Source: Microbacterium sp. LWH11-1.2
Lineage (GTDB): Bacteria > Actinomycetota > Actinomycetes > Actinomycetales > Microbacteriaceae
Length of the DNA: 64,000 bases
Direction of reading: 5' to 3'
Assembly: GCF_038397745.1 (NCBI RefSeq)
Contig: NZ_CP151636.1
Location: 186,001-250,000, forward strand
The notes under the pieces are model-generated. The model worked only from the letters and a program-made list of their open reading frames with translations. It was not told the DNA's origin and searched no databases. Made by a program: the position numbers and the translations under genes. Shown one piece after another: positions 53,577 through 62,007 of this stretch; position 1 is the first letter of the stretch, and the number at the start of each line of letters is the position of its first letter.

Positions 53577-55156
53577 TGACCCGCCACCGCATCCTCTTCG
53601 AACCCTCCGAATTGTCGCGCCGGGAACGGCGCACACTGCGCCGCACCACCGCCGCCCCACCCGACCGGCCGCCTGCACGGTCGCGGCGCGAGCTCGCGTT
53701 GCCGGAGGCCGCGGTGCCGGGCCCGTTCGGCCCGGGGCTCACCCAGTCCGGGTACTGGAACCTCGCGGCGGCGACGATCCCGCCGCACCAGGCGACATCG
53801 CAGCACCTCGCCGGGATCTACCCGTTCGTCGCCGACGCCGGCCTCGGCCACAAGGGACCGATACTCGGCGTCGACCTCAACGCGGACGCACTCTGGCACT
53901 TCTCCCCCTGGGAGACCTACGCAGACAGCACCGACCGGGGCACGTTCTCCACCAACATCCTCGTCCTCGGCGCATACCGCGCCGGCAAGAGCGCCATCAT
54001 CAAGACCCTCGTCACCCGCTCGTTGCCCTTCGGGCACCAGGCCGTGGTCCCCTCCGACCCCAAAGGCGAATGGGTCACAATGGCCGAGGCGATCCCGGGC
54101 GGGAACGTGATCCGACTCGGCGGGGCGCTCGACACGCGCCTGAACCCGCTGGATCGGGGTCCTCGGCGCACCGGGGTCAGCGACAGCCAGCACGAGCTCA
54201 TGGTGAAACAGCGCCGCGTCACCGTCCTCACCTCCCTCGTCGAAGCCGCCCTCCCCGGTACCCGCCTCACCGCCGTCGAACACGCAGCCCTCCACGAAGC
54301 CCTCACCCGCTGCATCCGCCGCACCGACGACACTCCGACACTGCGCGGCGTCTACGCCGACCTCACCGCCCTCGCCGGAGACACCACCGCCGACCGGCAC
54401 CTCGCCGACGGTGCCGTGCAGCCCAGCTACGTGCTGCGCCGCTTCGTCGACGGCGACCTCTCCGGTCTGTTCGAAGACGAGTCCACCGTCGTGTTCGACC
54501 AGGACGCGCCGATCGTCGTCGTCGACACCTCCGAACTGTTCGCCCGCGGCGACCTCGTCGCACAGATGTCGCAGATCTGCACCACCGCCTGGATCCAGGC
54601 CGTGATCTCCGACCGCACCGCCCGCCGCACCCGATACGTCATCCGCGAAGAAGGCTGGCGAGACATGACCTCCATCTCATCCCTGTTTATGTACCAGCAA
54701 TGGTTGAAGCTATCCCGCCACTACGGCATCAGCAACATCGTCATCCTGCACAAGATAGGCGACGTCGATGCCGTCGGCGACGCCGACTCCCAAGAACGCA
54801 ACCTCGCCTACTCGATCATCGGAGACATCGAGAACAAATTCATCTTCCGCGTCAACCAGCAAGAAGGCGACGCCCTCCAGCGACGCCTCAGCATCCCGAC
54901 CGCGCACGTCGCCATGGCCCGCCAGCTCCGCAAAGGCGTCTTTCTCGCCTATGTCGGCCAGTACCCGTATCTCGTCGACGCGTTCAGCACCTCCACCGAC
55001 TGGGAATACGACCTGTTCCAGACCGACGACGCCCTCGAACTCGACGACCCCTATACCAGGCCCTTCGCGGACCTGGATCTCCGCGATATCGACGTCGCCT
55101 GGCCGACCGACACCGCCGTCGATGGGTGGCTCACCACGGACAAGGAGCTGACATGA
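53576..55156 (+). CDS. VirB4-like ATPase of the conjugation system
   Basis: A 526-residue P-loop ATPase. NILVLGAYRAGKSAIIKTLV is the Walker A, VVPSDPKGEWVTMAEAI the typical following strand, and IVVVDTSELF a candidate Walker B, with the conserved ENKFIFRVNQQEGDALQRRL near the end. It is shorter than full VirB4 proteins because the N-terminal half is encoded by the preceding gene. It should energise assembly and substrate transfer at the inner membrane. ATGA overlap with the next gene. Confidence 0.85.
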   Translation: MTRHRILFEPSELSRRERRTLRRTTAAPPDRPPARSRRELALPEAAVPGPFGPGLTQSGYWNLAAATIPPHQATSQHLAGIYPFVADAGLGHKGPILGVDLNADALWHFSPWETYADSTDRGTFSTNILVLGAYRAGKSAIIKTLVTRSLPFGHQAVVPSDPKGEWVTMAEAIPGGNVIRLGGALDTRLNPLDRGPRRTGVSDSQHELMVKQRRVTVLTSLVEAALPGTRLTAVEHAALHEALTRCIRRTDDTPTLRGVYADLTALAGDTTADRHLADGAVQPSYVLRRFVDGDLSGLFEDESTVVFDQDAPIVVVDTSELFARGDLVAQMSQICTTAWIQAVISDRTARRTRYVIREEGWRDMTSISSLFMYQQWLKLSRHYGISNIVILHKIGDVDAVGDADSQERNLAYSIIGDIENKFIFRVNQQEGDALQRRLSIPTAHVAMARQLRKGVFLAYVGQYPYLVDAFSTSTDWEYDLFQTDDALELDDPYTRPFADLDLRDIDVAWPTDTAVDGWLTTDKELT

Positions 55157-56382
55157 GCATCGGCACCACACCCCGCGCCTATGCGACCGTCACCGGCGCC
55201 ACGGCGACATTCACCTCAACTGACGGGCACCGCGAGCCGATCACCGCTGCCCCTGGTGAGGACATCCGCCACCTCGTCGTGCAGCGTGCCGCCGCCGAAG
55301 CGATCCGCAGCGGGATGACGCTCGAGCTCGTCACCTGCGGAGACCGCGGCGATCACCGCCTCCTCGTCACCGCTGCGGGCGACATCTCGCCCGCCCCATC
55401 CAGGGAAGCACCCGAAGAGCACGCCGCTTCCGCAGCCTCCGCGACCGGTGATCCTGCTGAACCCGCCACCGCACGCCGCTCATTCATCGACACCACGCGG
55501 ACGGACACCCCGTCGACCGGATGGCGAGCAGTCGCCGCCCGCGCAGGCATTCGCGTGTCCGAGTCACCGATGCAGAAGCTGAAGCGGGACGCGGTGGCGT
55601 GCGTCTCCCGGCACTGGGCGGGTTCCCGTCTGCTCGCGGTCGTGAACGGGAAAGGTGGAATCGGGAAGACCATGTCGACCGCGATGATCTCCGCCGTGTT
55701 CGCCCGCTACGGTGGCGGTAGCGTGCTCGCCTGGGACAACAACGACACCCGCGGCACACTCGGCTGGCGCACCGAACACGGCCTCTACGACACCACCATC
55801 CGCGACCTGCTACCCGCGGCCCCCGAGCTCCTCGATCCCGCGGCATCGGTGTCAGACATCGCCCGGTTCGTGCACCACCAGCCCGCCGACCGGTACGACG
55901 TCCTTCGCTCCAACCCCGAACTGCTCGCCGCCGACCAGCGCATAGCGACTGCCGAGTTCGACCTACTGACCCGCGTCGCGACGCACTACTACCGTCTCGT
56001 GATCTTCGATTCCGGCAATGACGAATCCGCCGACCGGTGGCTGCGGATGATCGACTACTCCCACCAGCTGATCATCCCCACTCTCCCGTCCGCCGACTCT
56101 GCCGAATCCGCCGCGCTCCTCCTCGAAGCCCTGAAGAACCGCGATGAGCACTCTGCCGACCTCGCCGCGAACGCGGTCGTCGTCGTCACCCAACCCGAAC
56201 CCGGCTCCCGGCGAGAATCAGTACGGATCGCCCACGCGTTCGCCGGGCAAGTGCGGGTAGTAGGAGTCATCCCCTTCGACCCCGCCCTCAAAAGCGGCGC
56301 CCTGCGCTTCGATGCCCTCCGCACCCGCACCCGCGACGCGTGGATCCTCGTCGCCGCCAACGCCGCCATCGGACTCGACTGA
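55153..56382 (+). CDS. ParA/MinD-like ATPase of the conjugation operon
   Basis: A 409-residue protein: an N-terminal 140-residue region with low-complexity Ala/Pro segments, then a deviant Walker A ATPase (VVNGKGGIGKTMSTAMISAV) with VLAWDNNDTRGTLGW and LVIFDSGND. ParA-like proteins in transfer operons may position the secretion machine or stabilise the excised element. No ParB partner is adjacent. Overlaps the VirB4-like gene by 4 bases. Confidence 0.82.
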   Translation: MSIGTTPRAYATVTGATATFTSTDGHREPITAAPGEDIRHLVVQRAAAEAIRSGMTLELVTCGDRGDHRLLVTAAGDISPAPSREAPEEHAASAASATGDPAEPATARRSFIDTTRTDTPSTGWRAVAARAGIRVSESPMQKLKRDAVACVSRHWAGSRLLAVVNGKGGIGKTMSTAMISAVFARYGGGSVLAWDNNDTRGTLGWRTEHGLYDTTIRDLLPAAPELLDPAASVSDIARFVHHQPADRYDVLRSNPELLAADQRIATAEFDLLTRVATHYYRLVIFDSGNDESADRWLRMIDYSHQLIIPTLPSADSAESAALLLEALKNRDEHSADLAANAVVVVTQPEPGSRRESVRIAHAFAGQVRVVGVIPFDPALKSGALRFDALRTRTRDAWILVAANAAIGLD

Positions 56383-56400
56383 GCAGAACGGGAGCCGATC

Positions 56401-58239
56401 ATGAACAACCGGTGGGCCGGAAAGGGTGTCGCGGGGGTCCTCGCCGCGATCTTCCTGCTCAGCCTCCTGTTCGCGATCGTCGCCGAGGCGGTGACGCACA
56501 CCGTCTGCGGCGCCCGCCCTGCGCCGGCCAGCATATTCGCCGGCATCGCCCTCGCTGTCACCGGCGACCCCGGTGGGTATGCGGCACTGGCCGGCTGCGC
56601 GATACCTGTCACCGCCATCCGGGTTCTGGATCTCGTCGCCGTGCTCCTGGTGCTTGCGGTCATCGCGGGTGGGGTGATCGGGTACCGGTGGTACCGGGAA
56701 TCGGATCGGGCGTTCATCGCCGACCTGCGCTCCCGTCCCGGGTTCGCCCCTGCCTCCGAGATCCGCCAGCACCTATCCTCGGCGGCCGTCCTGCGACGCG
56801 CCGCGCAGCTGCGCCCGGACCTCGAGCACCCGCAGCCGGCGGACGTGGGGTGGCGGGTCGGGCGCTCCCGCGGCCGCGACGTGTACGTGTCGATCGAAGA
56901 CTCCGTCGCCCTCGAAGGCCCACCTCGCTCCGGCAAGGGGTACCGGGTGCTGATCTCCGCGATCCTCGATTGGTCCGGGCCCCTCATCACTACCTCCACG
57001 ACGAACGACAACCTCACCGCGACCATGCGACCCCGCACCCGCCGCGGCGCCGTGCACGTCTTCGACCCGCAAGGCCTCTCCGGCATCCGCCACCCGCTAA
57101 AAGTCAGCCCACTCCCCGGCTGCGAAGACCCCCTGGTTGCGATGCAACGCGGCACAGCGATCATCACCGGCACCGCGCTGGGCGCGTCGACAACGAACGG
57201 GGAATGGGCGCACGCCTCCGGAGTCGTCCTCGGCCGGCTCTTGCACGCAGCCGCTGTCGGCGAGCGGACCATCGAAGACGTCTATGACTGGGGTTCCAGC
57301 CCCGCCCTTGCCCGTACCGCGGTCGACATCCTCCGCTCCGATGGCGCCCCCGGGTGGGGCGACAACTTGGAGGCGACGATCAGCGGGGACGAGAAACTCG
57401 TCTCCTCCATCTGGTTCGGTGTCCAAGGTGCCGTCGCGCCCCTCGCCGTCCCTCAGATCCGCGACGCACTCATGCCTCGTCCCGGCGACAACATCTTCGA
57501 CGCCCGCGCGTTCCTCGACGACGCGAACACTCTCTACCTCCTTGGCTCTTCCTCCGGCGCCGCCGCGATGGGAGGATTCCTCGGCTCGCTCCTCGACGAC
57601 ATCGTCGAAGTCGCCCGTGCCCGCGCTCTCTCATCCCCCGGCTCCAGGCTCACCCGGCCGCTCGGGTTGATCCTCGACGAGATCGTGAACATGTTCCGCT
57701 GGGGCGGGCTCCCCCGGGTGATGGCGGACGGCGGCGGACGCGGAATCTGCACCTTCGTCGTCCTGCAAGCCCTCTCCCAGGCCGAGACGGCCTGGTCGCG
57801 CGCCGAAGCGGACACGATCTGGGCCGCCGCAACCGCGAAAGTCCTCCTCGGCGGCGCCAGTCATGTCGCCCACCTCCGCGACATCGAGACGCTCCTCGGC
57901 ACGAGAGATGCCCGCCGCACAGAGCGATCCTGGGACACGAACCAAGCTGGGCACCACACCGCCGAACGGCAGGATCGGCTGCCGTTGATGTCCGCTGACG
58001 AGATCCGCCGGATGCCGGAGACCCTGGGGCTGCTCGCCTACCGCAACCGCCGCGGCGTGCTCCTGGACCTCGCTGGCTGGGACGAGCGCCGCGACGCCGC
58101 CGACGTCACCCGCGGGAAGCAGCAGACCGAAGCCGAACAACGCAGCGTCTTCCACGACATCCACCACCGCGACGCGGTGAACGGCCCGGAGGAACCCGTC
58201 GCGGCGGAGGATGTCTCGGAGGCGGTGAGAGACGAATGA
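56401..58239 (+). CDS. Type IV coupling protein (VirD4/TraG-like)
   Basis: A 612-residue membrane ATPase. Two or three N-terminal helices (to about residue 95), Walker A ALEGPPRSGKGYRVLISAIL, Walker B RPLGLILDEIVNMFRWGGLP and the C-terminal conserved FVVLQALSQAETAW. Coupling proteins dock the relaxase-DNA complex to the secretion channel. No relaxase gene is visible in this window and presumably lies beyond it. ATGA overlap with the HNH gene. Confidence 0.88.
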   Translation: MNNRWAGKGVAGVLAAIFLLSLLFAIVAEAVTHTVCGARPAPASIFAGIALAVTGDPGGYAALAGCAIPVTAIRVLDLVAVLLVLAVIAGGVIGYRWYRESDRAFIADLRSRPGFAPASEIRQHLSSAAVLRRAAQLRPDLEHPQPADVGWRVGRSRGRDVYVSIEDSVALEGPPRSGKGYRVLISAILDWSGPLITTSTTNDNLTATMRPRTRRGAVHVFDPQGLSGIRHPLKVSPLPGCEDPLVAMQRGTAIITGTALGASTTNGEWAHASGVVLGRLLHAAAVGERTIEDVYDWGSSPALARTAVDILRSDGAPGWGDNLEATISGDEKLVSSIWFGVQGAVAPLAVPQIRDALMPRPGDNIFDARAFLDDANTLYLLGSSSGAAAMGGFLGSLLDDIVEVARARALSSPGSRLTRPLGLILDEIVNMFRWGGLPRVMADGGGRGICTFVVLQALSQAETAWSRAEADTIWAAATAKVLLGGASHVAHLRDIETLLGTRDARRTERSWDTNQAGHHTAERQDRLPLMSADEIRRMPETLGLLAYRNRRGVLLDLAGWDERRDAADVTRGKQQTEAEQRSVFHDIHHRDAVNGPEEPVAAEDVSEAVRDE

Positions 58240-58628
58240 GCAACCAGCGCCGCACCGGCCTGAAGAACCTCTACCGGCAGGAGTTCCTCCGCTCCCCCGC
58301 CTGGCACGCCCGCCGCGACCGCTGGTTCCGCCAGCACACCCGCGCCGGCCGCGTCCCGTGTGCCGCGTGCGGCATCGCCGACACCGCCGACCACCTCGAA
58401 CTGCATCACCGCGACTACGCAGGCGTCGGCATCGTGCACGGCGTCTGGCAGGCCTGGGAAGACGACGTCGACCTCATGCCCCTGCACCCGTACTGTCACG
58501 AACTGTTGCACCGGCTCATCGACCGCGACATCATCCTCGCCCACCACCGCACCCGCCGGCAAGCATCCGACCACGCCCTCACCGCCCTCCAGCAGCGGCT
58601 CCCGCAACTGCAGGAGGAGGCATCATGA
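58236..58628 (+). CDS. HNH-type zinc-binding protein
   Basis: A 130-residue protein with a CxxC (VPCAACGI), LELHHRDYAG and DLMPLHPYCHELLHRLID, fitting an HNH/zinc-ribbon nuclease fold. The second metal pair uses His/Cys rather than a CxxC. It sits in the transfer operon between the coupling protein and the DUF4913-like gene. A nicking or DNA-processing role is possible but not shown. Confidence 0.75.
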   Translation: MSNQRRTGLKNLYRQEFLRSPAWHARRDRWFRQHTRAGRVPCAACGIADTADHLELHHRDYAGVGIVHGVWQAWEDDVDLMPLHPYCHELLHRLIDRDIILAHHRTRRQASDHALTALQQRLPQLQEEAS

Positions 58629-59143
58629 ACAGTCGCGACCGTGAGGACGTCGAGGCACTGCTCGCACAAGAACTCGCAGGCCTCGACCCTCTCAACCGCT
58701 ACGGCACGTCCGCACCCATCGGCGGGATCGTGACGAACTGGCATGAGCTCGCCGACGACGATGCGTCCGAACGGTGGGAAGCATTGCGGGACTGGGTGGA
58801 ATGGATGACCGTTCGCTACAACGTCCCAGTCAGCGTAATCCCCGCCTGCTGGTGGAAACACGACAGGCTCGTCGAAGAACTTTCCGCTCTCCACACCGCC
58901 CACCTCGCCGCCTTCGATCCCAGCGACGCCGGCTTCGGCCCCATCGGTTGGCACGAACGCCTCGCCATCGCCTGGCCCCGCCTCAGCCACGCCTACGGCG
59001 GCGGATGCTCCACCGGACACCGCCCCACCAAACCCCGCACCTGGGACGGCGCTACCGATGAGGAGGATTGGACCGCGTGGGCCAGCCAGGCCCGCGCCCA
59101 CCCGGGGACGACCCCGTCCCCTGACGAAAGGAAAGAAGAATGA
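58625..59143 (+). CDS. DUF4913-like protein
   Basis: A 172-residue soluble protein. RDWVEWMTVRYNVPVSVIPA, CWWKHDRLVEELSALHTAHL and GWHERLAIAWPRL follow the Trp-rich pattern of DUF4913 proteins, which are common beside coupling-protein genes on actinobacterial plasmids and integrative elements. The function is unknown. ATGA overlaps with both neighbours. Confidence 0.65.
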   Translation: MNSRDREDVEALLAQELAGLDPLNRYGTSAPIGGIVTNWHELADDDASERWEALRDWVEWMTVRYNVPVSVIPACWWKHDRLVEELSALHTAHLAAFDPSDAGFGPIGWHERLAIAWPRLSHAYGGGCSTGHRPTKPRTWDGATDEEDWTAWASQARAHPGTTPSPDERKEE

Positions 59144-59586
59144 CCACCAAGATCCCGGTGACGTTGGAAGGCAACCTCACCGCCGACCCCGAACACGGTT
59201 CCGGAGAATCCGGCACCGAATACACGCGGTTCTCCCTCGCCGTCAACGATCGGCGCCTCAACGAGGACACTGGCCGGTGGGAAGACGCAGGCACCGTGTT
59301 CCACCGCGTCGTCGTGTTCAACCAGCAGGCCCGACACGTCACCAACTCGCTCCACAAGGGCGACACGGCGATCGTCGTCGGCGACCTCCGCTTCGGCTCC
59401 TACACCGACAAGGAGACCGGGCAGGTCCGAGAGACCCGCGACATCCTCGCCGACACCATCGGCGCCTCACTCAAGTTCGCAGACGCCACCATCAGCCGCG
59501 CCCCAAAAGCTAACGGCCCCGCAGCAGACGCTTCGGGGCCGGTAGCAGCACCGGCCTCGTACGCCGGCGCAGACGTCGCGCGCTGA
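59140..59586 (+). CDS. ssb: Single-stranded DNA-binding protein
   Basis: A 148-residue SSB with the OB-fold core: VTLEGNLTADPEH, YTRFSLAVNDRRLNEDTGRW and FHRVVVFNQQARHVTNSLHK, and GDTAIVVGDLRFGSYTDKET. The acidic DDDIPF-type C-terminal tip of chromosomal SSB is absent (the end reads SYAGADVAR), which is common for mobile-element versions. It would protect the transferred strand in the recipient. Last gene of the transfer operon, followed by a terminator. Confidence 0.87.
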   Translation: MTTKIPVTLEGNLTADPEHGSGESGTEYTRFSLAVNDRRLNEDTGRWEDAGTVFHRVVVFNQQARHVTNSLHKGDTAIVVGDLRFGSYTDKETGQVRETRDILADTIGASLKFADATISRAPKANGPAADASGPVAAPASYAGADVAR

Positions 59587-59596
59587 ACCACCAGAA

Positions 59597-59624
59597 CGGA
59601 CGGGAGTGATGTTACTCCCGTCCG
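59597..59624 (+). terminator. Terminator of the conjugation operon
   Basis: An 11-bp perfect stem (59597-59607 with 59614-59624) and 6-base loop, 10 bases after the ssb stop, followed by CTCTTCC. Confidence 0.75.
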
Positions 59625-59690
59625 CTCTTCCACGACAGAGGAACCCTGAGCGCTGAGCGTCGCAGCGCTGCGTGGCGCTGCGAGGATAGG

Positions 59691-60398
59691 ATGATGCCCG
59701 ATACCCTGGACCGCCTGATCTACGTCGACGACTCCGGGCACCCGCAGTCCGGGCTCGTCGTCTACGGATGGGTCGAGTTCGCCCCGCACCAATGGGCCGG
59801 CATCCTGCGAACCTGGCTCGACATGCGCAAGCGGCTCTGGCGCGAATTAGGCATTCCCGTAACGCAGGAGCTGCACACGACCGACTACGTTAACGGCCGC
59901 GGACGGATCTCACAGCGCTTCCCCGATCGGCACCGCCACAACGGCGTCGAATACTGGAAAGACGTCGGCCGAGAGATCGCCACCGCGTGCCTCGAGACGC
60001 TGCGAAGCACCGAAGGCCTTACTGTCGGTTCGGTCTTCCGGCATGGTGCACCGCAAGACCTCGCCCGAACCCGCCAAGAAGCGTACTCAGCCCTCGTCGC
60101 GCACATCGAGCAGGAGCTCTCACGCTCCAGATCGCTGGCGATGGTGTTCATGGACGGCGACGGCACGGATCCGACCTACCGCTCCACCCATCGTGCCCTC
60201 AGGCTCGACCTGCGGCGAGTCATCGAGGACGCCATCCATCTCGACTCTCGGCACTCACAGCTCGAGCAGATGGCGGATCTCGTCGCCTGGAGCGCCTGCG
60301 CCTCCCTCGATCGCCACCCTGGCAACGAGTTCGCCTGGAACTGGTACCGCGACCACCTCGCCGAACGGGATCTCCGCCGGAGCCCGCAGCAGATCTGA
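59691..60398 (+). CDS. DUF3800 family protein
   Basis: A 235-residue protein of the DUF3800 type: LIYVDDSGHPQSGLVVYGWV near the N-terminus, ELHTTDYVNG, SLAMVFMDGD, and a C-terminal HSQLEQMADLVAWSACASLD. The scattered acidic residues (DDSG, FMDGD, QMADLVA) recall an RNase H-like metal site, as proposed for the family. Such genes are frequent passengers of mobile elements, some near phage-defence genes. ATG at 59691 or 59694 with AGGA upstream. Its own promoter is not obvious. Confidence 0.75.
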   Translation: MMPDTLDRLIYVDDSGHPQSGLVVYGWVEFAPHQWAGILRTWLDMRKRLWRELGIPVTQELHTTDYVNGRGRISQRFPDRHRHNGVEYWKDVGREIATACLETLRSTEGLTVGSVFRHGAPQDLARTRQEAYSALVAHIEQELSRSRSLAMVFMDGDGTDPTYRSTHRALRLDLRRVIEDAIHLDSRHSQLEQMADLVAWSACASLDRHPGNEFAWNWYRDHLAERDLRRSPQQI

Positions 60399-60416
60399 CG
60401 GCACGGAGATACAGCG

Positions 60417-60450
60417 AGACCCCCTTGATCCGCATGTACGGAGGGGGTCT
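60417..60450 (+). terminator. Probable terminator after the DUF3800 gene
   Basis: AGACCCCC (60417-60424) pairs with GGGGGTCT (60443-60450); TCCG/CGGA extends the stem inside a 4-base bulge. Located 18 bases past the stop. Bases 60451-60613 hold no recognised feature. Confidence 0.55.
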
Positions 60451-60613
60451 GCGAGAACCATCATACGCCAGTTTGTCCGCGCATGATGGATTCAATTAAG
60501 TAGCTGCGCGGCGTCCTAGTCACTCCATGACCGGAGTCCCTTGTCGCAGAGACGCCCATCTCAGCGGCGACAGGAAGCCACGCCAACATCGTCCCCTCGC
60601 TTGACACGCTGGA

Positions 60614-61960
60614 TTACTCCCCGGGGTCTTCAGGGGGCGAAGTCCTCATGCCCCAGAGCAACGCCGGACGGCGCTCGATGATTGCGCCGGGATTCGTCAC
60701 GTAGGCCACATCCGCCGCTCCGAAGTGAATTGCAACATTGTGGCTCGAGAACCGTCGTAACGCCCTCAGAGTTCGCCGCACATCCAGGTAGGCGGACGTC
60801 GAACCAGGTCCGCTTTCGTGCTCGACTCGGAGATGAAGGCTCCCCGCTCTAGCACTGCTTGAGTCGTCCAACGACGAAATGTGCAGAGTCTCATCAGCAA
60901 ACACGAAACGCACTCTCCAGTCGTTCGTTCCTACCTTTCCTGACCCTGCCAACCGATCGGCCTCGGTGAGAAACCGGTGCAGGTTTCTTCGGGCAACGAC
61001 GACACTCGTGCGATCGGTGTCGACTAGCGGAGTGAATCGCTTCCGCCAGCTGCCAACACCCGTGGTCCAGGCCGTCCAGGTGCCGTTTGCGAGCATCAGG
61101 ACATCGGTACCGTTCTCCTGGGTCACTCCGATCCGTGCCGGCCCCGGCCGGAAGAGGTTCCCCACTCGCTTGAGCCAGGAAGAATCGACGAACACATCGA
61201 AGCTTTGCGATTCGTGCGTCGCGGGAATAGTCGCCTCAGCCGCCGCATACCGGTCCGTTCCATCGAGAGTGAGAAACCCGTCCGACGCGCGGAATCCGAT
61301 TCGATCGGTTCGAAGGACGTCGGCGCTGCCTTTCTCGTCCGCCGCCGCCGCGACGTGAAGAATTGCGCGCCCGAGCGCCGGGCCGTCGGCCACCAACACT
61401 TCGATTTCCGCCGTCGGCGGCACCGTTGGAGCATCGGAAGACCTGCGGAACGTAGCGACGCGGTGGGAACGGCCATGAGCGGAAAGTCGGAGGTGCGAAT
61501 CTTCGGTCGTGACGGTGAGCGTTGCGTTCCTCCGTACCGATGCCGGCATCCCCTTCCGAAGCGCTTCCGTGAGGAGACGGACGTCTCGGGCGTCGACCAG
61601 AGTACGCCCGTATCCGAAGACCTCGGCGTCGATCACCGCCCTATGGGCGTCTTTATTGTTCGAGGTGATGACTTGAAGCTGAGATTCTCTGACTTCGATC
61701 CAGATACCGCCATACCAGTGGCCTGGAACCTCACATGGAGAAATCTGCGCGAGCGCGATGGCTGACTCCCAGTCCGCAAACGAGACGCAGAACGATACCG
61801 GGTCACTATCGAGTTCGGTCGGATCTGATCGCAAGGCTCGGTCGCGCCAACCGGGGATATCCACATCGGCTGCTGCGACTACGGTGATTAGGTCTTCGTA
61901 CTGCTCCCGAGTGAGGTTGTCGACAAGTCGAGCGAACTCGGCTTTCGAAGGGATAGACAC
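60614..61960 (-). CDS. DNA polymerase III beta (sliding clamp)-like protein
   Basis: A 448-residue protein that can be read as three clamp domains: residues about 55-175 (FCVSFADWESAIALAQ, with VDARDVRLLTEALRKGMP), 185-310 (LGRAILHVAAAADEKGSADV and the clamp hallmark LTLDGTDRYAAAEATI at about 230-245) and 318-440 (SVVVARRNLHRFLTEADRLA). The end ALLWGMRTS parallels the LLMPVR-type end of DnaN. It is about 70 residues longer than DnaN, with an extra N-terminal helical piece. GTG start with AAAGAG upstream. It follows an ATPase gene by 47 bases. A DnaN paralogue on a mobile element is unusual; its exact role is unknown. Confidence 0.7.
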   Translation of the reverse strand: MSIPSKAEFARLVDNLTREQYEDLITVVAAADVDIPGWRDRALRSDPTELDSDPVSFCVSFADWESAIALAQISPCEVPGHWYGGIWIEVRESQLQVITSNNKDAHRAVIDAEVFGYGRTLVDARDVRLLTEALRKGMPASVRRNATLTVTTEDSHLRLSAHGRSHRVATFRRSSDAPTVPPTAEIEVLVADGPALGRAILHVAAAADEKGSADVLRTDRIGFRASDGFLTLDGTDRYAAAEATIPATHESQSFDVFVDSSWLKRVGNLFRPGPARIGVTQENGTDVLMLANGTWTAWTTGVGSWRKRFTPLVDTDRTSVVVARRNLHRFLTEADRLAGSGKVGTNDWRVRFVFADETLHISSLDDSSSARAGSLHLRVEHESGPGSTSAYLDVRRTLRALRRFSSHNVAIHFGAADVAYVTNPGAIIERRPALLWGMRTSPPEDPGE

Positions 61961-62007
61961 GTTACAGCTCTTTCGGGGGTTGACGACTCCGTTCCGCCGA
62001 CGGAAAT

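Noticed and set aside
54070..55152. Upstream extension of the ParA-like protein (frame starting at 54070)
   Set aside because: The first part is an Arg/His-rich shadow of the VirB4-like gene; the ATG at 55153 overlaps its stop and begins a sensible protein.
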